The notes: a model not told the origin generated them from the letters alone. 33,517 nucleotides of DNA from Amylostereum areolatum (GCA_012932865.1 SAXG01000159.1:1-33517); one strand, 5' to 3'; shown: positions 1 through 7,804, counted from the first letter of the stretch. Made by a program: numbers and translations.

Positions 1-884
1 CCAAGAAGGTACAAGAAGTCCAATCGTCCCGGCTTTTGAGAACTTTCTATCGACCGCTTCATCAAAGACTATTCTAAGATCGCCATACCCTGTTCGCAAC
101 TCAACAAAGAAGGACCACGAATGGAAACTGGCGGCCAATGTGAACGTACCTTCTGAAAGACTGAACTAAATTCACATCGTCCCCAAACTTAATCTGCCCG
201 TGAAAACAAACCATTCCGCATAGAGAGCGACGCATCCGATTTTTGCGTACGGAGCATCCTATCGCAACCAGATGAAATCGGAAATATTGCACCCAGTTCG
301 CGTACCTTCCAAATCACTATCTTTCCCGGCGGACAGAATTACGAGATATACGACAAAGAACTCTTAGGGGTAAGTAAAAGCCTAGAAACAATGGCGACAC
401 TATCCTCGAAAGGGCGCACTACCAAGTCGAAATCTGGAAAGATCATGAAACAATCTAATATTTCACTAAAGCGCAGAAACTCATCGACGGCGAGGCACGA
501 GTGAGCTTATATCTTGTCCTTTTCGGACTACACTTGGTACACAACAGGAAGTCTAAACAAAGGCAGACGGACTTTCTAGAAATGAACAGAATACATAGGA
601 AGATATTCCCAGACAACGACGGACCGCATCCGCTCACCTTCGGTTTTCAGGGCCAGAGCCACCGGAAAGGAAACAGTTCGAAGCAGTCGGGAGAAAAGAC
701 TTCTCAAAGAACTAAGACACTTCCACACCTAGATGATGAAGTTTGGACGGCGTTAGAATACGATCAAAGATCGGGCCACGCACCCCTCGCAAAAGGAATC
801 GAAGATTGGAACTTCGAGAACGATCTGATCATCAGAAAGGAAAGATCTATGTACCCGAATCTCGAACTCAACCGCATATCCTAA
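1..884 (+). pseudogene. Element A: RT C-terminal and RNase H remnant
   Basis: The first 110 bases read as the end of reverse transcriptase, with the typical NFYRRFI and KDYSKIA motifs after 'VQEVQ', in more than one frame. RNase H is recognisable near 340-375 as YEIYDKELLGV, the standard Ty3/gypsy motif for the tyrosine-aspartate segment of the domain. The expected 'W..YL.GA...VEIWTDH' that follows can only be read by changing frame several times between about 380 and 520. Another short match, YLVLFGLHLVHN (from about 510), corresponds to the 'L..FDF.LVHKPG' segment that ends RNase H. The whole stretch carries many 1-bp indels and has no coding capacity left. The family assignment is firm; exact limits are approximate. 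Confidence 0.75.
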
Positions 885-1833
885 GTCGCATCATGATCTA
901 GAAACGATTGGACATCCGGCGAAATGAAACCCTGGAGCTAGTACAAAGACCTTTGTGGCCAAAGATGATTTCCTTCGAAAAGGTTTGTTCAAGGATGTCC
1001 CTATTGCCAGTCAACAAAAAATGTCCCCATCCGGCGAACATCCATTCAACCTACGGAAATACCAGAACGACCATGGAAACAATCACATCGGATTTCATTA
1101 CGGACCTTCCGATCTCCAATGGATCGATTCGATCAACGTAGTCGTCGACATTGGTTACCAAAACCGCAGTATTCACGCCGTGCCTAAAGACGATCAACGC
1201 AGAAGAAACACTGATCTTCTGATCGACACTTTTACAGACGATTTGGACTATGGAAAAGATGATATCGGACAGAGGCCCTCATTCGCATCCAAAGTATTCC
1301 AATCCATATGCGAAAGTCTCGGAGTCCACCTCGTCGCTCAGTACAGCGTATCACCCCCAAACAGACGGCGAGACAGAAAGGGTGAATCAGGAATTAGAAC
1401 AATATCTTCGGGCGTTTTTGCAATGGAGACCAAACGAATTGGGCAAAACTTTTGCCAAAAGCAGAATTCGCACACAATATACGACAACATTCTGCCACGA
1501 AAACTTCCCCATTCAACTCCTACACGGTATCAACCAGTTTTTACCCGGCAATACCAACCAATCCACGAATACCGACAGCCGAAGAAAGAATAAAGAACTT
1601 TAAGAACGCGTGGGACAACGCAGAGCAAGCCTAGAAATAGCGGCTAATGATAAGATGCAGCATGACCAAACCTTCACGCTAAGAGATCAACTCAAACAAG
1701 GCGACCAAGTATGGTTAGACGGAAAAAACCTTAACACGGTATACCCGAAAACCAAACTAGCCACCAAACGATTCGGCCCGTTCAAAATTGAAAAGGTTAT
1801 AGGACCGGTAACCTATCGCCTCTCGCTAGAACT
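885..1833 (+). pseudogene. Element A: integrase remnant
   Basis: Fragments of a Ty3/gypsy integrase are present in three frames. The zinc-binding region ends with CPYCQSTKN near 990-1020. The catalytic core begins near 1085 with 'SDFITDLPISNG', which contains the first catalytic Asp. The C-terminal part of the core, STAYHPQTDGETERVNQELE (about 1335-1395), includes the catalytic Glu of the DDE triad in TER. It is followed by the GPF-type module, KRFGPFKIEKVIGPVTYRL (about 1765-1820). At least five frame changes separate these pieces. This copy could not make an active integrase. The sequence is A-rich compared with the following block. Confidence 0.8.
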
Positions 1834-2259
1834 ACCGCGAAGTGGAAAATACACCCGGTATTCCACGCAGCATTATTGATTCCGTTCAAAGAGACAGAAC
1901 AATACGGCGAAGCTTACGAAAGACCACCTCCGGAACTAGTAAACGATGAAGAACTCTACGAACTAGAAACAATAGTAGCCTCAAAATTGGACAAACGATA
2001 TTCCGAACCATTACATTATTTCGTAAAATGGAAAGGATACCCAGACTCCGGTAACACATGGGAACCAGCATCTAATCTCGAGGGATCAAAAGATGCGATC
2101 GCAGAGTTCCATCGGAATAACCCCAAGGCACCGAAGTTGCCACCACAGCCAATCAAAGATACCAACACAGAAACCACTGATCATGACGAAACCGATGCAA
2201 TGCAACGAGAACGAAGACCAACAAGACGAAAGAAACGCAAGACGAGAGTGAGACATTAG
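1834..2259 (+). CDS. Element A: integrase C-terminus with chromodomain
   Basis: From about 1840 the reading frame settles and runs to the TAG at 2257-2259. It starts with the 'IHPVFHAALLIPFKETE' tail that joins integrase to the chromodomain in these elements. The chromodomain follows at about 1955-2130: YELETIVASKLD, then HYFVKWKGYPDSGNTWEP, then a helix ending AIAEFHRNN. The aromatic residues Y, F/W and W of the methyl-lysine cage are present. Chromodomains of chromoviruses direct integration towards heterochromatin marked on histone H3. The frame has no start codon of its own and would be made as the end of pol, which is broken upstream, so it is unlikely to be expressed from this copy. Confidence 0.8.
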   Translation, partial: TAKWKIHPVFHAALLIPFKETEQYGEAYERPPPELVNDEELYELETIVASKLDKRYSEPLHYFVKWKGYPDSGNTWEPASNLEGSKDAIAEFHRNNPKAPKLPPQPIKDTNTETTDHDETDAMQRERRPTRRKKRKTRVRH

Positions 2260-2402
2260 TGAGACTCAACGGCATTCAGGCGAATGCACTGCCAACAAAG
2301 GGGGGATAAAAACCCTACAGGTTCAACAAGACAGATCACCAATGTCCACCACCCCGAACGCAACCAGCATCTCCTCTACCAATCAGACCGCCTCACCCAA
2401 CA

Positions 2403-4178
2403 ATGTCGAACGCATCCGCCTCGTCTGCAACAAAGCACACCACACCCAACAGGAACGCACTCTCTGTGGAGACTGCTTCATCGCTCGATCGGCAGCAATC
2501 TTCGCAATTAAGTCAGTACCTCCTCCGTCTAGGTCAGGACCAGACGGAAGAACAGGGGGTAAGCCGATTGGAAGCACACAGAAGAACCCTAACTGAAGCA
2601 CCCGAATTCTTCACAGGTGCTAACGCAATCCCCGTGGCCCGGAGCCACGGAAGCCCCAACACCCGAATCCCTTATACTCGAGAATCAAATAGCCCACATG
2701 ATAGTTGGAGTAGGGATCGAGCAGGCCAGACAGAGGATCGACGACCTCAGGAGGGAGTCGGCCGACGTCCAGGGCATCCTGAAGGACCACAACAAGATGC
2801 TCGACGAAGAACTCCACCAACTGGACCTGAGGTACCTGACGCTCTCGACCGAGATGGAGGAACGAGAGGTCAAACTTCTTCGACGATTCCGGAAGCTAGC
2901 GCAACAGCTGTACTCAACGTCGCAGAGCTCCGGAGATTCCTTCCTGAAGTCGGACTACGAGTCAACTGGCTCAACTGGGAAAGACACACCTTCCACGCAG
3001 CCTACGAAGGAGAAATCCTCCGAAGACGAATGGAAACTACCGGAGTTCCCCATATGTCGTCACGCGAAGGCCCCGACATTGACCTCATCTTCCATGGACA
3101 TCACATCTCCCCGGGCTATACTGTTCGACCCGATCCCATCGCATCCGCCCTCACCAGACCCCCGTTCCTTCCTAACGCCCCTCCACGACCCGTCACCGCC
3201 CCCACGCCACCAGGATCCTTACCCATCCCCGGCATCACCCAGATCAACCCCGTCCAGCCTCCCGTCGCTAGAAACGGATTACCCGGAGAGCAGTTCGGAC
3301 AGCCCCTGCCAAGAGAGCTATCCAGACAGCCCATGGCTCCCCCAGAGCCCAGACAACAGACCAGCGATCCGCGACCAATACCTGGGACATCTCCTCGGCT
3401 GCCCACAATGCCTAGACCGCCAACTCCATTCCCGCTATCTGCTAGCGACGCTCCCATGCTGTGGCACGGAAACCCCGCTCCCTATCCCTCATTCCTCCGC
3501 CCGCACCCCGACCACGCTCGAGATCCCGTCACCCAGGATCCCCGAATCACCGCACAGCGACGTAAACATGATTCTGCCGAGCCCGACGGAAGACCATTCA
3601 AGCGGATCAGAGAGTTCGGACTCCCCGATGCATCGGGTGAGGGAGAACTTCAAGGAACTCAAAAAGATAGTCGATCGGATGATGGAAGATCGTGCTCGCC
3701 GGAGACAGGAACTCAACCTAACGGACGAGTCGGACAGTTCAGCGGACAAATCGGACAGCTCGACGGACAAATCGGAGAAGGACGACAGGGAGAAGGAAGA
3801 AACGGCCGAGAATCCCTCGGACCAGTGGAACAACGAACCGACCACGTGGACGCAAGAGGAGTGGGACGCAATTCCCTCGAAGCCGCGGAAACGCTGCTGG
3901 AAATGCGGCAAGCGAGGCCATCTCCGCCGAGATTGCCCCCGTCGCAAGAACGCTCCCCCTCACTTCCCCCAATCTCGGTCCTGCTATCCCCTCCGACCAC
4001 AGACTCCTCTTCCTCACCCTCGCCCGGACCGTCCGGATATCAGTTACGGTCCAGGAATACTGATGTTCCACCCCCACCTCCGACGTACCGACGCTACCGC
4101 CCGCGCTCACAGACAGCTTCTGGGATTCCTCACGCGACGCAAGAGCCTGACGCACGAAGCCGCCCAACACGCCACTGA
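2403..4178 (+). CDS. Element A: 591-codon ATG-initiated open frame overlapping the CCHC frame
   Basis: This frame opens with ATG at 2403 and runs 591 codons without a stop, about 145 bases after the chromodomain stop. The first 60 residues (MSNASASSATK..., then a Gln-rich SSQLSQYLLRL segment) look like a genuine protein start. The middle is Pro-rich and the C-terminus has GYQLRSRNTDVPPPPPTYRR. From 2698 to 4178 it overlaps the CCHC frame, which is offset by one base. Two readings are possible: true dual coding, or one gene whose N-terminus lies in this frame and crosses near 2600-2690 into the CCHC frame by frameshift or mutation. The region is GC-rich and poor in stops on both strands, so openness alone is weak evidence. 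No domain was recognised. Confidence 0.35.
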   Translation: MSNASASSATKHTTPNRNALSVETASSLDRQQSSQLSQYLLRLGQDQTEEQGVSRLEAHRRTLTEAPEFFTGANAIPVARSHGSPNTRIPYTRESNSPHDSWSRDRAGQTEDRRPQEGVGRRPGHPEGPQQDARRRTPPTGPEVPDALDRDGGTRGQTSSTIPEASATAVLNVAELRRFLPEVGLRVNWLNWERHTFHAAYEGEILRRRMETTGVPHMSSREGPDIDLIFHGHHISPGYTVRPDPIASALTRPPFLPNAPPRPVTAPTPPGSLPIPGITQINPVQPPVARNGLPGEQFGQPLPRELSRQPMAPPEPRQQTSDPRPIPGTSPRLPTMPRPPTPFPLSASDAPMLWHGNPAPYPSFLRPHPDHARDPVTQDPRITAQRRKHDSAEPDGRPFKRIREFGLPDASGEGELQGTQKDSRSDDGRSCSPETGTQPNGRVGQFSGQIGQLDGQIGEGRQGEGRNGRESLGPVEQRTDHVDARGVGRNSLEAAETLLEMRQARPSPPRLPPSQERSPSLPPISVLLSPPTTDSSSSPSPGPSGYQLRSRNTDVPPPPPTYRRYRPRSQTASGIPHATQEPDARSRPTRH

Positions 4179-4338
4179 GCAGTGGCTGTATTGGGAGGAC
4201 GCAATGCTCCGCACTCAGCGAGAACCCCCCTCGCGCTTCAATCACTCCTGGCGCGTCGACGACCTCTTCTGGAAGGAAGAAGATTGGGACTTGCAGGAAG
4301 CGGAAGAGTCGAAGGATCACTGGCCGGAACCCTGGTAA
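2698..4338 (+). CDS. Element A: post-integrase CCHC zinc-knuckle protein
   Basis: The frame is open from 2593. The first ATG is at 2698 and the stop is TAA at 4336-4338, giving about 546 residues (a GTG at 2617 would add 27). Residues 1-70 form a charged coiled coil (RQRIDDLRRESADVQ, then EMEEREVKLLRRF). A Ser/Pro-rich, probably disordered middle follows, holding a Cys pair segment GCPQCLDRQ. A second helical stretch is FKELKKIVDRMMEDRARR, followed by acidic SADKSDSSTDKS repeats. The zinc knuckle CWKCGKRGHLRRDC lies at 3895-3936 with C-x2-C-x4-H-x4-C spacing, as in retroviral nucleocapsid. The C-terminus is Trp-rich and acidic. Third codon positions are GC-rich in this frame, which favours it as the coding one. 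A knuckle protein after integrase is unusual, because Gag normally precedes pol; its job is unknown, with RNA binding or packaging the obvious guess. Confidence 0.6.
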   Translation: MIVGVGIEQARQRIDDLRRESADVQGILKDHNKMLDEELHQLDLRYLTLSTEMEEREVKLLRRFRKLAQQLYSTSQSSGDSFLKSDYESTGSTGKDTPSTQPTKEKSSEDEWKLPEFPICRHAKAPTLTSSSMDITSPRAILFDPIPSHPPSPDPRSFLTPLHDPSPPPRHQDPYPSPASPRSTPSSLPSLETDYPESSSDSPCQESYPDSPWLPQSPDNRPAIRDQYLGHLLGCPQCLDRQLHSRYLLATLPCCGTETPLPIPHSSARTPTTLEIPSPRIPESPHSDVNMILPSPTEDHSSGSESSDSPMHRVRENFKELKKIVDRMMEDRARRRQELNLTDESDSSADKSDSSTDKSEKDDREKEETAENPSDQWNNEPTTWTQEEWDAIPSKPRKRCWKCGKRGHLRRDCPRRKNAPPHFPQSRSCYPLRPQTPLPHPRPDRPDISYGPGILMFHPHLRRTDATARAHRQLLGFLTRRKSLTHEAAQHATEQWLYWEDAMLRTQREPPSRFNHSWRVDDLFWKEEDWDLQEAEESKDHWPEPW

Positions 4339-4339
4339 G

Positions 4340-4575
4340 CGTACGGACGAACTCTCACCCATCATACGCACTCGGACTATTTCTCCCGTCATCCCGCCTT
4401 TACGATTTCTCCTTACGATACTCCTCGGACTGATCACGGACTGCGCCCTCATTCGCACGCATATTTTCCTCGGACTTCTCTACTATACCGGTTTCTATCG
4501 CTATGAGGAAGGCGAAACGCTTGATACTCTCTCCGCGACGCGCCGGACGCGTCGCCTGCTTACGACTCAGTTTTG
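4340..4575 (+). CDS. Element A: hydrophobic reading frame lacking its own ATG
   Basis: Directly after the CCHC stop, the frame one base further on reads about 78 codons to a TGA at 4573-4575. It contains a strongly hydrophobic run, PPLRFLLTILLGLITDCALI, then IFLGLLYYTGFYRYEEGE, and ends in an Arg-rich tail. No ATG precedes it nearby. It could be reached by a +1 shift at the CCHC stop (TGG TAA read as GGT AAG) or by splicing, because GTAAGC at 4335-4340 fits a fungal 5' splice site. It may also be a chance open frame. The inference of a membrane segment rests only on composition. Confidence 0.3.
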
Positions 4576-4721
4576 ATTATGTACGAATCCTCGCTTACGA
4601 TTGACGGCAATGATTACATCATTGCCCCTCTAAATCGCAAGCATAAAAGGAAAACCACAAGACGACAACATGCTCAGACATCGTCTAACAAACCCACTCG
4701 CACCACCCAAACCAACCAAAC

Positions 4722-5108
4722 ATGTCGTCTACTCTCGCCTCCTCTTCGCGCAACCTCTCCACCACCGACTGCACCCCTCCTACCACTCCTCCTCCCTCGC
4801 CCGTCCCTTCGCGCACTCCCACGCCCGACCCACGCGACGACGAACTCCTTCGTCATCTCAAGCGAGTCACGGAGCTCCTAAGCCGTCCGGACGTCGCTCG
4901 CGCCCTGAAGAGGCCGAGAAGCCTCGACGAAGAAGCACTGCAGGAATCGAAGCGGAGGTGCGGCATCAAAGGAGTCTTCAAGAGGCATGGACCCCAGTTC
5001 AGAGACCCCGACGACCCCGTCATGACGGCGAGGATAGGGCATAGGCTGGGATCTCCCACAATAGACAAAGAAGATATGAAAGTAGTAGAGTCGTGGGTAA
5101 AGCGGTAG
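4722..5108 (+). CDS. Element A: small Ser/Thr/Pro-rich basic protein (128 aa)
   Basis: An ATG at 4722 in the context CAAACATGTC starts a 128-codon frame ending in TAG at 5106-5108. The first 40 residues are Ser, Thr and Pro (TTPPPSPVPSRTPTPDP). A helical basic part follows: DELLRHLKRVTELLSRPDV, then KRPRSLDEEALQESKRR, which resembles a bipartite nuclear localisation signal. The C-terminus is GSPTIDKEDMKVVESWVKR. It lies between the hydrophobic frame and the membrane-segment frame in the block between chromodomain and polypurine tract. No family was recognised. Frames overlapping it at 4573-4881 and 4670-5044 look like shadows of its Pro-rich start. Confidence 0.5.
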   Translation: MSSTLASSSRNLSTTDCTPPTTPPPSPVPSRTPTPDPRDDELLRHLKRVTELLSRPDVARALKRPRSLDEEALQESKRRCGIKGVFKRHGPQFRDPDDPVMTARIGHRLGSPTIDKEDMKVVESWVKR

Positions 5109-5180
5109 AATAGAATTCTATCGTTGAGGTCCGGACAAGGATATAAAGAGTGAACATCAGAAAGCGACAAACCCAGAAGC

Positions 5181-5552
5181 ATGATGCAATCAGCACAATC
5201 ACCCGATCTCGCGATTTTCAATACGCCCACTCCACGCTGGCTCATCGCCGTCATCAGCATCATCGTAGGACTTACGATCCTCACATTCATCGCGTCAACA
5301 ATATTCCTTCTCCAATGGCGGAAAGCGAGCGATCGACAGCATGTTCAAGACATCCCACTAGAACCGCTTCGATTCAGGAATCTACGAGACGTAGATTCTA
5401 GAGAGGGGGATAGTGTTACAACTTGTCCAAGGTACTTCATTTTCCATTGCCTTACTAGGAAGGACGTCGCTAAACGACGGATTACGACTGTGCCCCAGCT
5501 CGTAACCGTCTCAACGACGCTGCCACAGATCGTCACCGTCTCGACGGCATAG
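5181..5552 (+). CDS. Element A: small single-pass membrane protein reaching into the LTR
   Basis: Two adjacent ATGs at 5181 and 5184 open a frame that ends in TAG at 5550-5552. Residues 20-45, WLIAVISIIVGLTILTFIAS followed by TIFLLQW, form a clear transmembrane helix. It is preceded by a short polar N-terminus and followed by WRKASDRQ, so the positive side lies C-terminal. About 78 codons lie before the LTR, and the frame crosses the polypurine tract and continues 46 codons into it. There is no cleavable signal peptide. It resembles in position an env-like or accessory ORF of other LTR elements, but no sequence similarity to any envelope protein is evident. A function cannot be assigned. Confidence 0.5.
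   Translation: MMQSAQSPDLAIFNTPTPRWLIAVISIIVGLTILTFIASTIFLLQWRKASDRQHVQDIPLEPLRFRNLRDVDSREGDSVTTCPRYFIFHCLTRKDVAKRRITTVPQLVTVSTTLPQIVTVSTA
5400..5413 (+). promoter_or_regulatory. Polypurine tract of element A
   Basis: The purine-rich AGAGAGGGGGATAG lies immediately before TGTTA of the LTR, exactly where plus-strand DNA synthesis would be primed. Confidence 0.8.
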
Positions 5553-5622
5553 CCTCGACGCTGCCACAGATCGTCACCGTCCCAACGGCATAGCCTCGAC
5601 GGTGCCACAGTTCGTCTCCGTA
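5485..5622 (+). repeat. 41 bp tandem repeat inside the LTR of element A
   Basis: Units begin at 5515, 5556 and 5597, each starting CGACG(C/G)TGCCACAG and containing TCGTC(A/T)CCGT. A partial unit starts at about 5485. The last unit is truncated. They lie upstream of the TATA box, in U3, where tandem repeats often act as enhancer-like elements; that role is inferred. Confidence 0.75.
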
Positions 5623-5676
5623 GATACTTGATACAACCGTCGCCAAATGTACATATATTTACTCGACCTCCTTTCC

Positions 5677-5685
5677 TATAAAAGG
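5677..5685 (+). promoter_or_regulatory. TATA box of element A LTR
   Basis: TATAAAAGG is the best match to a TATA box in the LTR and marks the probable U3/R region. Confidence 0.6.
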
Positions 5686-5951
5686 AGGCTCAACGAGCGA
5701 GCTATTCCCCAGCTCGTTCTCTTTGTAAATACAGGACTGTTCTAACCAAAGAACCTCCTCTTAGTATACTAAAGAGAGCTCAAAGTAACTAAGTCGAAAG
5801 CTCGCCTAAGTCTTCCGTGAAGACTTACTGCTTCGCTTATCGACCTCTAACTTCGTATAGCCGAGACGTCCGGATCACCTGATCCCACCTCTCATCCACA
5901 CAAGTACTGTAGCCTGAGCCGCTTGTCACGTGATAAGGACCGTCCTTAACA

Positions 5952-6450
5952 GATGGACAGACAGACGGACAGACAGACAGACGAACAGATGGACAGACGG
6001 ATTGACAGACAAACATTGACAGATGCACAGATGGATCGACAGACAAACATTGACAGATACTGACAGGCACTGGCAAACACTAACAGGCACTCACTGGCAA
6101 TAACACTGATGGGCACTAACAATGGGCACTGACAGACACTGACAATAGCCACTAACGAGCACTGATGGACACTGATAGACACCGATGGACACCGATGGAC
6201 AATAACAACTGACACTGACAGACACCCAGGCAATAACAAAACACTGACAACAGCCACCAACGGACATCGACGGGCACCGACGGGCACCGACGGGCACCGA
6301 CGGGCACCGACGGGCACCGACGGGCACCGACGGGCACCGACGGGCACCGACGGGCACCGACGGGCACCGACGGGCACCGACAGTCCACAGACACCAATGA
6401 GCATTGACAGACACTGACAGACACTGACAGACAACCAGTGACAGTCACCA
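5952..6450 (+). repeat. 10-bp-period minisatellite with a perfect core array
   Basis: Directly after the LTR the sequence is built of ACAG-rich units (GGACAGACAG, GACACTGACA and variants), mostly with 10-base spacing. Between 6271 and 6380 there are 11 perfect copies of CGGGCACCGA, preceded by a degenerate copy at 6261. The flanks are divergent relatives of the same unit. Open frames on the minus strand here (repeats of VGARRCPSVP) are by-products of the repeat. Confidence 0.9.
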
Positions 6451-6539
6451 ACAGCTCACGCTCAGTAAGTCGAACGAGACCGTGCGAGAGCAAGGTTGAA
6501 TGGGTAGAGCTTTTTGAGTGTTATATATAGTACATTAGA

Positions 6540-7454
6540 CTAAGACATATTAATAGAGCGGGTACCGTAGGTGTACACATGGTGAATACATGTCACTTTT
6601 CCTCCTCCATTATCCCGCACTTCAACGACCATTGCATCTAATGTGTTGCAAGGGGAAAGCAAAACGACGAGGCTGAACTCCGATTCAGGCCTGTCATCCA
6701 TTACCCAGTCGCCGAGCCAAACAGGACGGTAAGCATCCATATACTGATTATTATGAAAGGGAAACGAGGCCGTCCGCTCGTGGCAGGATGACGGTAATCC
6801 TTGCAGGTGAGACACGGACACAATGCCCCAGACGGTAAGCTGTTGTGGAGCAACACGACAAAGTCTCTCTCCCTGTCCTAAGCCGATGGTGATGTTTGTG
6901 ACGGAGACCGGGGATTCGAAGTGGACACCGATAGTCCCCTGGGCGCCATGAAACGCCTAGCATAAGTGTGAAGGGAGGGGGGGAAAGGTGATCGTGGATG
7001 AGGCGGACAGAAAGGGGGGAGGGGATTTGCGCGTTAGGACCCTGCTGAACCACCCGGCAACGTGAACATCGAGACGCGGTTGAGGTCAATAGGTCCCTGA
7101 AGTGAATTCGGAGATAACGAATGCGCCGGCATCCAAACAACTGAAGTCTTGGATAAGAGCTCGATGCTGGATAGGCTTGTTGAAGCTGCTGACGATGGCT
7201 TCAAGATGACAACGGCCGGTGTGGAGTACAAAGCCGCCTTGCATTGGGCTCGTTGGTGGTCCGTTGCAGAGGATGTGGAGAGAAATGGGGGGGTGAAGGA
7301 CTGGGACCGTGAACATGATAGGATGCGTTTCCAGGAAAGAGGGTGCGAATGCCACGGCCAATCCAACGAAAAAAGGCTGGTGATGCTGATGGGGTGGACA
7401 AGGATTAAGAGGCAGGAGCACATTCTCGAACACATCACAGCAACCTCCTGCCAC
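6540..7454 (-). pseudogene. SUN-domain (Sad1/UNC84-like) protein pseudogene
   Basis: One minus-strand frame runs from about 7454 to the TAG at 6540-6542 and is broken by a TGA at 7086-7088 and a TAG at 6957-6959. It carries the marks of a SUN domain in order: GAFVISEFTSGTY before the first stop, LC-stop-AFHGAQGTIGVHF around the second, SVTNITIG, then QQLTVWGI, and near the end MVVEVRDNGGGKVTCIHHV. In the family the second stop is a Trp (CWAF.G), so TGG to TAG is likely. SUN proteins sit in the inner nuclear membrane and bind KASH proteins across the lumen. The N-terminal part, including any membrane segment, is not clear; possible exons extend up to about 7640. The call rests on remembered motif patterns. 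Confidence 0.55.
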
Positions 7455-7529
7455 AACGGCGCATTCTCCTCCAATGCGGCGGGCTGCAGCGATGTAGGCA
7501 TGGATTTCCCCTACGAGTCATCAAGTTAG

Positions 7530-7804
7530 TTCCAGCTCGTCGCTTGGGATGCTGTTTCAGACGCACCACCATAGTACCCTTTCCTTCCACGTCGATAAAG
7601 GACGGTTGCTCTTGCAAGAAGTTCTGCCGACCATATAATGCTTTGCGTCACTCTACCGCGTTCTGAAAACCGAGTTTGCATAGCATAATCGCTGGTAGGG
7701 TTCAAGGGGCAGATGGTGTGAGAAATTGATGGCAGGGTTCAGCGTTAAGTGAATGCGGAAGAGAGGTGACACGTATCTAAGCGCCAAGCACTTTGCGGCC
7801 ATCA
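7530..7804. other. Region without a confident gene
   Basis: This stretch may contain 5' exons of the SUN-domain pseudogene (an ATG on the minus strand near 7638, donor-like GTACTATG and acceptor-like CGTAG pairs), but no reading is compelling. Nothing else was recognised. Confidence 0.3.

Larger units (their letters stand above)
1..5951 (+). mobile_element. Ty3/gypsy chromovirus element A, 3' portion with post-integrase ORF block and 3' LTR
   Basis: The element enters the window already inside reverse transcriptase, so its 5' LTR, gag and most of RT lie upstream. The order is RT tail, RNase H, integrase, chromodomain (ends 2259), a 3.1 kb block of extra reading frames, a polypurine tract at 5400-5413 and an LTR at 5414-5951. 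The LTR starts TGTTA and ends TAACA, a matching terminal inverted repeat. A chromodomain after the integrase marks the chromovirus branch of Ty3/gypsy elements. The pol part is shifted among all three frames, while the block after it stays open. The target duplication cannot be tested because the 5' end is absent. The sequence after the LTR is a minisatellite, so the element probably inserted in or next to it. Confidence 0.85.
5414..5951 (+). repeat. 3' LTR of element A (538 bp)
   Basis: The LTR starts TGTTACAAC after the polypurine tract and ends CCTTAACA, giving the inverted termini TGTTA/TAACA. It has a TATA-like box near 5677 followed by a short leader region. A 41 bp tandem repeat lies in its first third. 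The partner LTR is outside the window, so age cannot be estimated. Confidence 0.8.

Noticed and set aside
3116..4458. Long minus-strand ORFs opposite the CCHC frame (up to 239 codons)
   Set aside because: They lie antisense to better supported frames in a stop-poor GC-rich region and have no recognisable motifs.
5414..5951. Possibility that elements A and B are the same family
   Set aside because: Their LTRs differ in sequence, length and termini (TGTTA/TAACA against TGTCA/TGACA), and B has no block after the chromodomain.
6271..6380. Evenly spaced perfect repeats, CRISPR-like at first sight
   Set aside because: The 10-base units are directly joined with no spacers and the genome is eukaryotic; it is a minisatellite.
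5946..6493. Minus-strand ORFs of 107-162 codons with VGARRCPSVP repeats
   Set aside because: They are translations of the minisatellite; the same repeat is open in several frames because it has no stops.
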